Below are positions 15,817 to 24,699 of a stretch of DNA of 64,000 bases, piece by piece. The position numbers were made by a program, and so were the translations under genes. Location of the stretch: assembly GCA_035687245.1 (NCBI GenBank), contig DASRYH010000008.1:186001-250000 (forward strand), given 5' to 3'. The stretch is from DASRYH01 sp035687245 (GTDB lineage: Bacteria > Actinomycetota > Coriobacteriia > Anaerosomatales > PHET01). Below the pieces are notes generated by a model. That model had not been told where the DNA came from and searched no databases. It saw only the letters and a program-made list of their open reading frames with translations. Numbering within the stretch: position 1 is the stretch's first letter; the number at the start of each line of letters is the position of its first letter.

Positions 15817-17733
15817 ATGCCTGAGATTCAGCGTGTCGCGGGACAAAATGGAGATCGAGTGGAAGAACGGCGAGAGCATAGGTCGCATCGCAGGCCGGTC
15901 GCGCGTCAAGCGGCGAGGTCGCATCGCCACGCGCGCAAGCAGCGAGACTCGCTGCCGTGGATCATAGGCGCCGTGGCCGTCGTGGTCGTGCTCGTTCTCG
16001 CGATCGGTCTCGATCTGCTGCTCAGTTCCGGTCGGATTCACCCACGGGTGTCGATCGCCGGAGTCGATGTCGGCAGCATGAGCGCCGGTGGCGCGACGGC
16101 CACGCTGGACAAGGAGCTTGGTGCACGGATCGCGAAGCCGGTGAAGGTGGTCTACGGAGACAGCTCGTGGGATGTCACCGCGAAGCAGATCGGACTGTCT
16201 TTCGACGACGCCGACCAGACGCGTCGGGCTATGGAGGTCGGGCGTGCAGGCGGCTTCCTCAGCGCCGTGGGAGCTCGTATCGACGCGATCTTCACTGGAG
16301 TCGACCTAGCGCCAACGCCCGTCGTTGACGAAGAGAAGCTCAACGAGACCCTAGACGTGATAGCGGAGAGCACTGACGTGCCTGCCAAGAACGCCTCAGT
16401 GGTGATCGAGGGGACGACGCCGCAGGTCGTAGAAGGCAAAGACGGCCACATGATGCGTCGCGACGTCATCAGGTCACGGCTGCTGGCAGCGTTCTGGTCC
16501 ACGGGTAACCGTGTCGTGAAGGCTCCCGTGGTAGTGGATCGCATGCACGTCGACGCGGCTGAAGCTGGGCGGGCCGCCAAGGTGGCCGAAGGGATGCTGG
16601 ACTCGGCGGTCACCATCACTTTCGACGAGAAGAGCTGGAAGTTCCCGCCTGCTGATATCGCCAAGTGGATCGACATCGCACCTTCACAGGAGGACAGCAA
16701 GACCCCGTCTGCCGAGTCCACCCTCACGGTTGTTGTCTCTCCCGAACTTGCCGAAGAACCGATTCTCAAGAAGCTGGGCTCAGACGTCGGCCGTCCCGCG
16801 AAGAATGCGCGCTTCAAGACCGCGCACGGCAGCGTGACGATCATTCCGTCGGAGGAAGGCATCGGACCGGATATCGCGAGCCTGTCCGACAACATGACTC
16901 GCGAACTCAAGAAGGGTGGGGGAGAACACTCGGTTGCGCTGCGCACTACTCGCGTACAACCGAAGATCACCACCGAGAAGGCTCGAGGCATGGGCGTTAC
17001 CCAGCGCATCTCGACCTTCAGCACCACCTACGAACCGAGCAACCGCCCCAGGGTCAACAACATCCATCTGCTCGGGAACGCCCTCGACGGCACGCTGATC
17101 AAGCCGGGAGGCACCTTCTCGTTCAACGGTGCGGCTGGCCAGCGAACTGCTGCCAAGGGCTATCAGGAGGCTAATGCGATCGTCAAGGGCCGCTTGGTGC
17201 CTCAGCTTGGGGGCGGCGTGTGTCAGGTCGGTACTACCGTATTCAACGCGGTGTTCCTCTCGGGCCTTCCGGTCGTCGAGCGGCACAACCACTCTTTCTA
17301 CATCTCGCACTACCCCGATGGGCGCGACGCGACGGTCTCATGGGGTGGTCCGGACCTGAAGTTCAAGAACGAGACCGACCACTGGGTGCTCGTCTCGGTC
17401 TCCTACACCAGCTCGTCGATCACGGTCTCCTTGTATGGAACCGACCCCGGCTACGACGTCACGGCCGAGAAGGGCAAGTGGACCAACATCCGCGAGGCTG
17501 GGACCGAGGAGATCAAGGACCCCAAGCTCGAAAAGGGCAGCAAGGTGGTTGAGGAGCAAGGCGTATCAGGCCGCAGTATTGTGGTAAAGCGCATCGTGGA
17601 GAAAGACGGTAAGGTGGTGCGTACTGACTCGTTCTTCTCGAACTACCGGCCCAAGGCGCAGATTGTGCGCGTGGGAACCAAGAAGGTCGAGCAGCCTGAG
17701 ACAGATACGACGACTTCGACAACGACGCCTTAA
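15817..17733 (+). CDS. VanW family envelope protein with G5-like C terminus
   Basis: A 638-residue envelope protein. A basic cytosolic tail of about 45 residues precedes one membrane helix (about 47-69); the rest is outside the cell. Two peptidoglycan-binding-type domains (about 75-210 and 215-335) are followed by the VanW domain (about 400-530, with KPGGTFSFN and LGGGVCQVGTT, a conserved Cys) and a G5-like region (about 550-620). It ends in a Thr-rich tail. Such proteins are thought to work on peptidoglycan; the reaction is not known. ATG 15817 lacks a clear ribosome site, and GTG 15859 with GGAG 5 bases upstream is a fair alternative. It follows the structured leader. Confidence 0.85.
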   Translation: MPEIQRVAGQNGDRVEERREHRSHRRPVARQAARSHRHARKQRDSLPWIIGAVAVVVVLVLAIGLDLLLSSGRIHPRVSIAGVDVGSMSAGGATATLDKELGARIAKPVKVVYGDSSWDVTAKQIGLSFDDADQTRRAMEVGRAGGFLSAVGARIDAIFTGVDLAPTPVVDEEKLNETLDVIAESTDVPAKNASVVIEGTTPQVVEGKDGHMMRRDVIRSRLLAAFWSTGNRVVKAPVVVDRMHVDAAEAGRAAKVAEGMLDSAVTITFDEKSWKFPPADIAKWIDIAPSQEDSKTPSAESTLTVVVSPELAEEPILKKLGSDVGRPAKNARFKTAHGSVTIIPSEEGIGPDIASLSDNMTRELKKGGGEHSVALRTTRVQPKITTEKARGMGVTQRISTFSTTYEPSNRPRVNNIHLLGNALDGTLIKPGGTFSFNGAAGQRTAAKGYQEANAIVKGRLVPQLGGGVCQVGTTVFNAVFLSGLPVVERHNHSFYISHYPDGRDATVSWGGPDLKFKNETDHWVLVSVSYTSSSITVSLYGTDPGYDVTAEKGKWTNIREAGTEEIKDPKLEKGSKVVEEQGVSGRSIVVKRIVEKDGKVVRTDSFFSNYRPKAQIVRVGTKKVEQPETDTTTSTTTP

Positions 17734-17790
17734 GGGCCCCGTTTCGGCAAGCCGCCGAGGGCCCGTGGGCGCACCGTGAGAGGAGGGGCG

Positions 17791-19095
17791 GTGTTCCAGC
17801 CGGAGCTTGAGGCGATGCCTCGTGAACAGCTGGAGGCGCTGCAGCTCGAGAGGTTGCAGTCCCTGCTGGTTCGCGTCTACGAGAACGTCGAGACCTACCG
17901 ACGCAAGTTCGACGACGCGGGGTTCGACCCGCGCTCGGTGAACTCGCTTCAGGACTTGGCCAGCGTCCCGTTCACGGTCAAAGACGACCTTCGCGCCGCG
18001 TATCCGTACGGCATGTTTGCGGTGCCGCTACGCGAGATCGTTCGTGTGCACTCGTCCAGTGGCACCACGGGCCAGGTGAGCGTTGTCGGCTACACGCAAG
18101 GCGATCTCGACCGGTGGGCCGATCTGATGGCGCGCACCTTCGCTGCGGCCGGGGCCACGAACGACGACATCGTTCAGGTCACCTACGGATACGGCTTGTT
18201 CACAGGTGGTTTGGGCGCGCACTACGGCTCTGAGCGCCTCGGTGCTGTGACGATTCCGGTCTCCGGCGGCAATACCAAGCGCCAGGTGCAGATCCTACGC
18301 GACTTCAACGTCACCGTTCTGGCCTGCACGCCAAGCTATGCACAACTCATTGGTGAGACCGCCCGTGACATGGGTATCGACCCCCACGACCTACCTCTTC
18401 GCATAGGCGTCTTCGGCGCCGAACCGTGGAGCGAGTCCATGCGCACGCAACTCGAGGCTGATCTCGGGATCCGCGCAATCGACATCTACGGCCTGTCAGA
18501 GGTCATGGGGCCGGGCGTCGCCACAGAGTGCGAGTGTCAGCACGGCCTCCATGTCTTCGAGGACCACTTCATCGTCGAGATCATCGATCAGGAGACGCTC
18601 CAGCCGGTACCCGACGGCGAGATGGGCGAGGTCGTCTTCACGACGCTCACCAAGGAGGGTATCCCCGTAATCCGCTACCGGACACGCGACATCAGCCGGA
18701 TCATTCCGGAGCGGTGCGAGTGCGGAAGGACCTTCCGCCGCATCGAGCGCGTGACCGGCCGCAGCGACGACATGCTCATCATCCGCGGTGTGAACGTCTA
18801 CCCGAGCCAGATCGAACAGGTGCTTCTGGGCATCCCGAACGTGGCTCCGCACTACCAGGTCGTGCTCACCAAGCGCGGCTCGATGGACTCAGTCGAGGTA
18901 CACGTCGAGGTCGCTCCTGACGTGGCATTTGACGAGGTGCGCGAGCTCGAGGCGCTGCAGAAGCGTGTGAAGGCGGAGATCGAGTCCGCACTCGCCGTTT
19001 CCATAGCCGTCAAGCTCGTAGAGCCGAAGTCGATCGCGCGCAGTGAAGGCAAGGCTAAACGAGTAGTGGATCTGCGAGCCGAAGGGGAGGCCTAG
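17791..19095 (+). CDS. paaK: Phenylacetate-CoA ligase (first copy)
   Basis: A 434-residue AMP-forming ligase of the PaaK family, which activates phenylacetate or related aryl acids with ATP and CoA. Visible are the P-loop HSSSGTTG (about 90), YGLSEVMGPG (about 230), the TRDISR region and the C-terminal hinge RSDDMLIIRGVNVYPSQIE (about 325). A CECQHG-CECG pair of cysteine clusters, as in many anaerobe PaaKs, suggests metal binding. GTG 17791 is preferred to GTG 17776 since AGGAGG precedes it by 4 bases. It is followed after 2 bases by an ACT-domain gene, the same partnership as in the ior cluster at 31776-41714. Confidence 0.9.
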   Translation: MFQPELEAMPREQLEALQLERLQSLLVRVYENVETYRRKFDDAGFDPRSVNSLQDLASVPFTVKDDLRAAYPYGMFAVPLREIVRVHSSSGTTGQVSVVGYTQGDLDRWADLMARTFAAAGATNDDIVQVTYGYGLFTGGLGAHYGSERLGAVTIPVSGGNTKRQVQILRDFNVTVLACTPSYAQLIGETARDMGIDPHDLPLRIGVFGAEPWSESMRTQLEADLGIRAIDIYGLSEVMGPGVATECECQHGLHVFEDHFIVEIIDQETLQPVPDGEMGEVVFTTLTKEGIPVIRYRTRDISRIIPERCECGRTFRRIERVTGRSDDMLIIRGVNVYPSQIEQVLLGIPNVAPHYQVVLTKRGSMDSVEVHVEVAPDVAFDEVRELEALQKRVKAEIESALAVSIAVKLVEPKSIARSEGKAKRVVDLRAEGEA

Positions 19096-19097
19096 CC

Positions 19098-19532
19098 GTG
19101 ATCCAGCAGCTGAGCGTGTTCCTTGAGAACAAGTCCGGCCGTCTCGCCGAGATGACGCGTGTTCTCGGCGATGCGAGCGTCAACATGCACGCCCTCATGG
19201 TTGCTGACACCACCGAGTTCGGTGTGATCCGCATTATCTGCGACAACCCCGTTAGGGCCAAGGCGGTGCTTGAAGAGGCCGGATTCGGCGTGTCGGTCAC
19301 TCTGGTGACGGCGGTCGAGATACCTGACCGCCCAGGTGGGCTTGCAGACGTGCTGGAGGCACTGGACGCGGCGGGCGTGAACGTCGAGTACGCCTACTGC
19401 TTCGTCGAGCCTTCCGGTGATGCAGCTGTCGACGTGTTCAAAGTCGACACGGAGGGTGCGGAGACCGCACTTCGCAACGCCGGGTTCAAGGTGATGTCCG
19501 ACGACGAGCTGTACGCGCCGGACGGCTCCTGA
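19098..19532 (+). CDS. Tandem ACT-domain protein
   Basis: A 144-residue protein consisting of two ACT domains (about 3-68 and 71-140), the first opening QLSVFLENKSGR. ACT domains bind amino acids, so it probably senses an aromatic or branched amino acid and regulates the neighbouring ligase or the oxidoreductase; this is inference from context. GTG 19098 has GGGGAGG about 7 bases upstream. The last 139 bases overlap, on the opposite strand, the 3' end of the GGDEF-like gene. A close relative is at 34120-34536. Confidence 0.85.
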   Translation: MIQQLSVFLENKSGRLAEMTRVLGDASVNMHALMVADTTEFGVIRIICDNPVRAKAVLEEAGFGVSVTLVTAVEIPDRPGGLADVLEALDAAGVNVEYAYCFVEPSGDAAVDVFKVDTEGAETALRNAGFKVMSDDELYAPDGS

Positions 19533-20326
19533 TCCTCGTCGGTCGCTGAAGATATCGATTCGAGCAGAGCCGTGATCGCATCGCGGTCACTAGGCAGTGC
19601 GAGAAGTCGTGCCGTGACGCCCTCAATGTGTGAGGAGCCAAGCACCGCCAAGACGTCGTCGCGGATGCGGTCGCGCGCCACCGAGCCGCCTTCGGCGTCC
19701 GTATGGGGCATCAAGATGACGAAGCGCCCGTCGGTGAGCCGTGCCACTTCGTCCATCATGCGTACGTCTGAGCGGATCACACCTGCGATAGCACGCACGA
19801 GACCGCGCTGCCGCACAGGCTTCATGGTCCCGAATACCCGCGGTGAGAGGGCCATGATGATGACCGCGATCGGGTCGCCGTAGCGTTCGTGACGTGCCAC
19901 GGCCATCGAGATCGTGGTGTGGATGTACTCCTGATTGAAGACGCGGCTCCAGTCGTCTAACGCGCTGCCCGGGCCCAACTTGGTCAGCCCGTAACGGAAC
20001 CGCGTAACCAGCTCGCCACCGACGATGCCTACCAGTCCGAAGGCGACCAGTCGCAGCACCAGGACGGGTATGTGCGTGGGGCCGGCGGTCGTGTCGGGCG
20101 CGCTCGCAATCACAACGAGGGAGTAGGCAACTGAGGCGAGCATGGCGGCTGTGGCTCCACCGCGACGGCCAAGCCGCACGGCCGCATACAGCACGACAAA
20201 CAAGAGGCCCTGGGCCACGACCTCAACATAGTCGGCCCCACCGGCTGCTATCGAGATGGCCATGCTGCATAGGATCGCAGCTCCGCCTGCCAGAAGTACG
20301 ATCTGCTCGAATCGCGTGAATCTCAT
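19394..20326 (-). CDS. Membrane protein with degenerate GGDEF domain
   Basis: A 310-residue protein with about five N-terminal membrane helices (to about residue 105) and a cytosolic GGDEF-like domain (about 120-270). The active-site loop that should read GG(D/E)EF is LTDGRF, and no RxxD inhibitory site is obvious, so it is very unlikely to make c-di-GMP; it may bind a ligand or partner. ATG 20326 is chosen because GGAGG lies 4-5 bases upstream; the frame from 20347 adds seven residues. Its C-terminal 45 residues are Ser/Thr-rich and are encoded antisense to the ACT gene, which makes that tail suspicious. Confidence 0.7.
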   Translation of the reverse strand: MRFTRFEQIVLLAGGAAILCSMAISIAAGGADYVEVVAQGLLFVVLYAAVRLGRRGGATAAMLASVAYSLVVIASAPDTTAGPTHIPVLVLRLVAFGLVGIVGGELVTRFRYGLTKLGPGSALDDWSRVFNQEYIHTTISMAVARHERYGDPIAVIIMALSPRVFGTMKPVRQRGLVRAIAGVIRSDVRMMDEVARLTDGRFVILMPHTDAEGGSVARDRIRDDVLAVLGSSHIEGVTARLLALPSDRDAITALLESISSATDEDQEPSGAYSSSSDITLNPALRSAVSAPSVSTLNTSTAASPEGSTKQ

Positions 20327-20366
20327 AAGTCCTCCACTCCCGGCCACCCTCGCGGGCGCCGGGAAC

Positions 20367-20394
20367 GTGGCATACTGCTCTGCGGCAGTGCCAC
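20367..20394. other. Hairpin in divergent promoter region
   Basis: GTGGC (20367-20371) plus ACTGC (20374-20378) pair with GCAGT (20385-20389) plus GCCAC (20390-20394), a 10-bp stem with a 2-base bulge. It lies between the divergent GGDEF-like gene (start 20326) and dacF-like gene (start 20547). The remaining 220-base gap should hold both promoters; I see no strong box. Confidence 0.4.
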
Positions 20395-20546
20395 ACCCTC
20401 ATCCAATGCCAAGGAACGGCATCCAAGACTCGATGATCACTGTACTCAATGTTCTTCGCCGAATGGGCCTTGTAGGCTCGTCGTCGGTGCCAGCGCGCGC
20501 GGCCACGCCGCGTCGTGCCTCCTCTACGCACCATCTGTATATCGGC

Positions 20547-21830
20547 ATGGCGCACGCGACCTATAAGCGCGCTTCATCGGTCGTGCTCTTGGCTCTGTCG
20601 CTCGTCCTGATCGGCACTCCCGCGGCAGCGTTCGCGCGAGCCGGCGACAAGGTTGACGGACGCTCACCATCGGCCCTCGGGGTATCGAGCGAAACCATGC
20701 CCGATGTGACGATGGCCGCGGGTGAGTTGGTCGCCGCAGACGGACGTGTCTTGTGGTCGCGAAAGGCAGATACGCGCCGTGCTATGGCGAGCCTGACCAA
20801 GATCATGACGGCCGTAGTGGCTATGGAGAACTCGACGCCCAACGAGCTGGTGAAGGTTCCGGCCGAAGCGAGCCGGGTCGGCGAGTCTACCTCGTTTCTC
20901 GTGCCCGGAGACACGATCGAAATGGACGAGCTGCTCGAAGGGCTGCTCGTCAAGTCGGGAAACGACTCCGCGGTCACAATCGCCGACCATGTGGCGGGCA
21001 ACGAGACGGCCTTCGTAGCGATGATGAACAAGCGGGCGAAGGAGCTCGGTCTCACACACACGCACTTCGCGAACGCCCACGGGCTGGATGCCCCCGGTCA
21101 CTACACCACCGCTAACGACTTGGGCACACTCGCGCGCTTCGCGATGACCAAACCCGAGTTCCGCCGAATAGTTGGGGAGCGCACCGCGGTTGTCAGAAGC
21201 AAGCAGCACTCCCACAAAGTCGAGAGCACCAACCTCATGATTCACGCCTACAACGGTGCGACTGGGGTGAAGACCGGCTACACCAGCGACGCAGGTCGTT
21301 GTCTTGTCGCTTCGGCAACGCGCAACGGAATCGAGCTCTACGCTGTCGTGCTTGGCACCCGTTCGGAGATCCGGCGGTTCGCCGAGGCACGCGACCTGCT
21401 GGACTGGGGCTTTGCCCACTACAGGCCGCAGAGTCTGGCCTCGAAGGGTACAGTTCTGGGGGAGTCAGTGGTCTTGGACTACCTCGATCAGACAGTGAAT
21501 GGTCAGGTCTCCCAGGACGCCACGCTGGCCGTCTTTGACCTGGCAGGACCAATGGAGCGACGCGTCTCGATGGCGGAGCAGAAGGCCCCTGTGAAGAGGG
21601 GCCAGCGCATCGGCGTCGCCACCTTCACGCAGGCCGGCGACGTAGTAGCGACGGTGCCGCTTCGTGCGACGATTGATGTGAAGAGGCCGAACATCTTCGC
21701 GCGGGCGTGGATCGGGACCGTGCGCGTGTGGCGACGCATATTCGGCGGGCAACTACACGCGGCCGCGGCCGCGGTGACCAACATGAGAAGCGCAGCGTCT
21801 CAACAAGAGATGGGAGCACACAGGGCATGA
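20547..21830 (+). CDS. D-alanyl-D-alanine carboxypeptidase (DacF/PBP5 type)
   Basis: A 427-residue secreted serine peptidase S11 that trims the terminal D-Ala of peptidoglycan stem peptides. The active-site triad of motifs is present: SLTK (Ser-x-x-Lys, about residue 80), SGN (about 138) and KTG (about 243). A C-terminal beta domain and a hydrophobic/amphipathic tail follow. ATG 20547 is chosen because it places a clean signal peptide (VVLLALSLVLIGTPAAAFA) directly at the N terminus; earlier starts add up to 97 Arg/Pro-rich residues. Its stop overlaps the gcvT start (ATGA at 21827-21830). Confidence 0.88.
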   Translation: MAHATYKRASSVVLLALSLVLIGTPAAAFARAGDKVDGRSPSALGVSSETMPDVTMAAGELVAADGRVLWSRKADTRRAMASLTKIMTAVVAMENSTPNELVKVPAEASRVGESTSFLVPGDTIEMDELLEGLLVKSGNDSAVTIADHVAGNETAFVAMMNKRAKELGLTHTHFANAHGLDAPGHYTTANDLGTLARFAMTKPEFRRIVGERTAVVRSKQHSHKVESTNLMIHAYNGATGVKTGYTSDAGRCLVASATRNGIELYAVVLGTRSEIRRFAEARDLLDWGFAHYRPQSLASKGTVLGESVVLDYLDQTVNGQVSQDATLAVFDLAGPMERRVSMAEQKAPVKRGQRIGVATFTQAGDVVATVPLRATIDVKRPNIFARAWIGTVRVWRRIFGGQLHAAAAAVTNMRSAASQQEMGAHRA

Positions 21831-22930
21831 GTGACGAGAAGCTGTTGAGAACCCCCTTGCACGAGGAGCATCTGGCTCTGGGCGCGCGGATGGTGCCGTT
21901 CGCCGGGTGGGAGATGCCCGTTCAGTACGCCGGCATCCTTGAAGAGCACCGCGCGGTGCGTTCGTCCTGTGGCATCTTTGACGTCTGCCACATGGCGGAG
22001 TTCAGGGTCTTCGGCTTTGGCGCCTTCGACTTCCTCCAGCGCATGTTCACCAACGACCTGTCGCGCATCGCTGAGCTCGGTCAAGCGCAGTACACGCTGA
22101 TGCTTGACGAAGACGGCGGCATCATCGACGACCTGATCGTCTACCACACTGGCGATCTCGAGTATCTGATCATCGCGAACGCCTCCAACCACGCCGCCGA
22201 CTTTGGTTGGCTCAAGCAGCACGCGCCTGAGGACCTCGAGCTGGTTGACGAGTCCGATCGCACCGCGCTCATCGCCGTGCAGGGCCCTGAGGCGCTCAGG
22301 ATCATGGGCGAGCTGTGCGGCGCGGACTGGGAGGCTCCCGCGCGATTCACTGTACGCGAGGCCTCAATCGACGGCTCGGTTCCGGCACTGATTGCTCGCA
22401 CCGGCTACACCGGTGAGGATGGCGTAGAGATAGTATGTCGCGCCGGGGACGCTGCGGCTGTGTGGCGCGTGCTGCTCTCGTTTGCGGAGGTCACACCCTG
22501 CGGACTTGGTGCGCGCGATACTCTGCGTCTCGAGATGGGCTACCACCTCTACGGCAACGACATGGATCGCAACGTCGACCCGATCTCAGCTGGGCTCGGA
22601 TGGGTCTGCCCCAAGGCAAAGTCGGGCTACACCGGGGCCGAGACGGTGGCGCGCGTGCGCGAGGCAGGGCCAACGCGTAAGCTCAGCTACCTGCGCGTCG
22701 AGGGCGCCATTCCCCGACCGGGTTTTCCCGTGTTGCGTGAGGGAGTTGAGGTGGGTAAGGTAGCGAGCGGTACCTTCTCGCCTTCGCTCGAGACGGGAAT
22801 CGCAACCGCCTACCTTCCGGCCGAGTTGGCTGTCGAAGGGCAGACGGTGGAGATCTCCATCAGGAAGAAGACGGTCGATGCGACTGTCGTGAAGGCACCG
22901 TTCGTAACCAAGACATCGCTGAACGGCTAG
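21827..22930 (+). CDS. gcvT: Glycine cleavage system T protein (aminomethyltransferase)
   Basis: A 367-residue T protein that transfers the methylene of aminomethyl-lipoyl-GcvH to tetrahydrofolate, releasing ammonia. Conserved runs include FAGWEMPVQY (about 22), the catalytic-Asp region DVCHMAEF (about 49), and GYTGEDGVEI. ATG 21827 overlaps the preceding dacF-like stop. It opens a gcvT-gcvH-gcvPA-gcvPB-lipoyl transferase operon. No glycine riboswitch is visible before it; the space is occupied by the dacF-like gene. Confidence 0.95.
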   Translation: MSDEKLLRTPLHEEHLALGARMVPFAGWEMPVQYAGILEEHRAVRSSCGIFDVCHMAEFRVFGFGAFDFLQRMFTNDLSRIAELGQAQYTLMLDEDGGIIDDLIVYHTGDLEYLIIANASNHAADFGWLKQHAPEDLELVDESDRTALIAVQGPEALRIMGELCGADWEAPARFTVREASIDGSVPALIARTGYTGEDGVEIVCRAGDAAAVWRVLLSFAEVTPCGLGARDTLRLEMGYHLYGNDMDRNVDPISAGLGWVCPKAKSGYTGAETVARVREAGPTRKLSYLRVEGAIPRPGFPVLREGVEVGKVASGTFSPSLETGIATAYLPAELAVEGQTVEISIRKKTVDATVVKAPFVTKTSLNG

Positions 22931-22974
22931 TTGCGGTCACTTTGAGTGACTGCACGGAGGGAGCGCGCGAGAGC

Positions 22975-23358
22975 ATGGCACATCCGAACGATCGCAAGTA
23001 CTCGAACGAGCATGAGTGGGTCCTCGTCGACGGTGACGTCGCGACCATCGGCATCACTTCGTTCGCTCAGGACCAGCTTGGCGAGGTCGTCTACGTTGAC
23101 CTGCCCGATGCCGGCGACACCATTACGGCCGGCGACACTTTCGGTGAGATCGAGTCGGTCAAGTCGGTATCCGAGCTGTTCGCTCCGGTCACCGGTGAGA
23201 TCCTCGAGGTCAACGACGGCTTGGCCGACACGCCTGAGACGGTCAATAAGGACCCGCACGACGCGGGTTGGATGATCAAGGTCAAGCTCGACGACGCCTC
23301 CGAGTACGACGGCCTCATGTCGGCCGAGGAGTACGACGACTTCGTGACTCAGGGCTAG
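22975..23358 (+). CDS. gcvH: Glycine cleavage system H protein
   Basis: A 127-residue lipoyl carrier. The lipoylated lysine is Lys63 in IESVKSVSE, within the usual beta-sandwich. It shuttles the aminomethyl group between GcvP and GcvT. ATG 22975 is chosen over the upstream frame start at 22942 because it gives the standard HPNDRKYSNEHEW beginning and GGAGGGAG lies about 10 bases upstream. GcvPA follows after 6 bases. Confidence 0.96.
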   Translation: MAHPNDRKYSNEHEWVLVDGDVATIGITSFAQDQLGEVVYVDLPDAGDTITAGDTFGEIESVKSVSELFAPVTGEILEVNDGLADTPETVNKDPHDAGWMIKVKLDDASEYDGLMSAEEYDDFVTQG

Positions 23359-23364
23359 CCGTTC

Positions 23365-24699
23365 ATGCGCTACATACCGATCACGTGCGAGCAGCGCGAA
23401 GCCATGCTTCGCGCTGTTGGCGTTGAGCAGGTCGATGACCTGTTCGCTGATGTGCCCGAAGCGGCGCGTCTGAACCGACCGCTGGACATCGAGCCGGGCA
23501 TGAGCGAGATCGAGCTCGCCGGTCACCTTCGGCGTCTTTCGGCGGAGAATACCCCAGCCACCTGGCTCGTGAGCTTTGCTGGCGCAGGCATCTACGACCA
23601 CTACATCCCGTCGGTCGTGGACCATGTACTGCGCAAGCCCGAGTTCTTCACGGCCTACACGCCCTATCAGCCCGAGGTCTCTCAGGGGACGCTGCAGGCG
23701 ATCTTCGAGTACCAGACGATGATCTGCGAGCTCACGGGGATGGAGGTGGCTAACGCCTCCATGTACGACGGCGCCACCGCCTTCGTTGAGGCCGCGCTGA
23801 TGGCGTGTCGCGTCACCAAACGTGGGCGTGTGCTCGTGGCCGGCAGCGTGCACCCAGAGTGGATCGAGACGCTCGACACCTACGCGGAGTCGGGCATGCT
23901 CGAGGTCGACGTTATCGACTTCGACGGCGGACGTCTGGCGGCCGTTGATGTCGCCGCTGCACTCGATGACACAGTTGCGGCTGTACTCATCGCATCACCG
24001 AACTTCATCGGCGTGCTCGAAGACGTCGAAGGCATCATTGCTGCGGCTCACGAGGCCGGCGCGCTCGCGGTGGTCGCGGCGAACCCGATTCTGCTGGGCG
24101 TCATGACGCCTCCGGGCGAGATGGGCGCAGATATCGTGGTGGGAGAGGGTCAGCCGCTGGGCAACGCCATGAGCCTTGGCGGCCCGGACTTGGGCTTCTT
24201 CGCCTGCCGCGAGAAGAACGTTCGGCAGATGCCGGGCCGCGTGGTGGGGCAGACCGTCGACACCGATGGCGAGCGCGCCTTCGTGCTGACGCTCTCCACG
24301 CGCGAGCAGCACATCCGCCGAGAGAAGGCCACGAGCAACATCTGCAGCAACCATGCGCTTAACGCACTGGCCGCAGCTGTCTACCTCTCTGCCGTGGGCA
24401 GCGAGGGCCTGGCCGGCATCGCGCGTGCGTGTGTCGCCAAGGCGCACTACCTGCGCGACCAGCTCATCGCTACCGGCAAGTTCAGCGCAGTCTGGGACGA
24501 AGCCTTCGGCTACGAGTTCGCCCTGGCCTACGACGGCGACGCGATGGACCTGCACCACGACCTGCTGGAGAAGGGCTTCCTTGCGGGTGTGGTCCTCGAG
24601 ACAGCCGAAGACGGGCCGGACCTGATGCTGTTTGCGGTGACCGAGAAGCGTACGCGCGCAGAGATCGACGCGTTCGTGAAGGAGGTGCAGGCCCTGTGA
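23365..24699 (+). CDS. gcvPA: Glycine dehydrogenase (decarboxylating) subunit 1
   Basis: A 444-residue N-terminal half of the two-subunit P protein. It begins MRYIPITCEQREAML, has YTPYQPEVSQGTLQ (about 93) and TREQHIRREKATSNIC (about 312), all typical. With GcvPB it decarboxylates glycine and loads the aminomethyl group on GcvH. It lacks the PLP lysine, as expected. The stop overlaps the gcvPB start (GTGA). Confidence 0.96.
   Translation: MRYIPITCEQREAMLRAVGVEQVDDLFADVPEAARLNRPLDIEPGMSEIELAGHLRRLSAENTPATWLVSFAGAGIYDHYIPSVVDHVLRKPEFFTAYTPYQPEVSQGTLQAIFEYQTMICELTGMEVANASMYDGATAFVEAALMACRVTKRGRVLVAGSVHPEWIETLDTYAESGMLEVDVIDFDGGRLAAVDVAAALDDTVAAVLIASPNFIGVLEDVEGIIAAAHEAGALAVVAANPILLGVMTPPGEMGADIVVGEGQPLGNAMSLGGPDLGFFACREKNVRQMPGRVVGQTVDTDGERAFVLTLSTREQHIRREKATSNICSNHALNALAAAVYLSAVGSEGLAGIARACVAKAHYLRDQLIATGKFSAVWDEAFGYEFALAYDGDAMDLHHDLLEKGFLAGVVLETAEDGPDLMLFAVTEKRTRAEIDAFVKEVQAL

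Noticed and set aside
17734..17775. Terminator after the VanW gene
   Set aside because: AAGGGCCCC and GAGGGCCCG could pair only with a long interrupted loop and there is no T run; not convincing enough to list.
21700..21826. Glycine riboswitch before gcvT
   Set aside because: The region is coding sequence of the dacF-like gene and lacks the aptamer cores.
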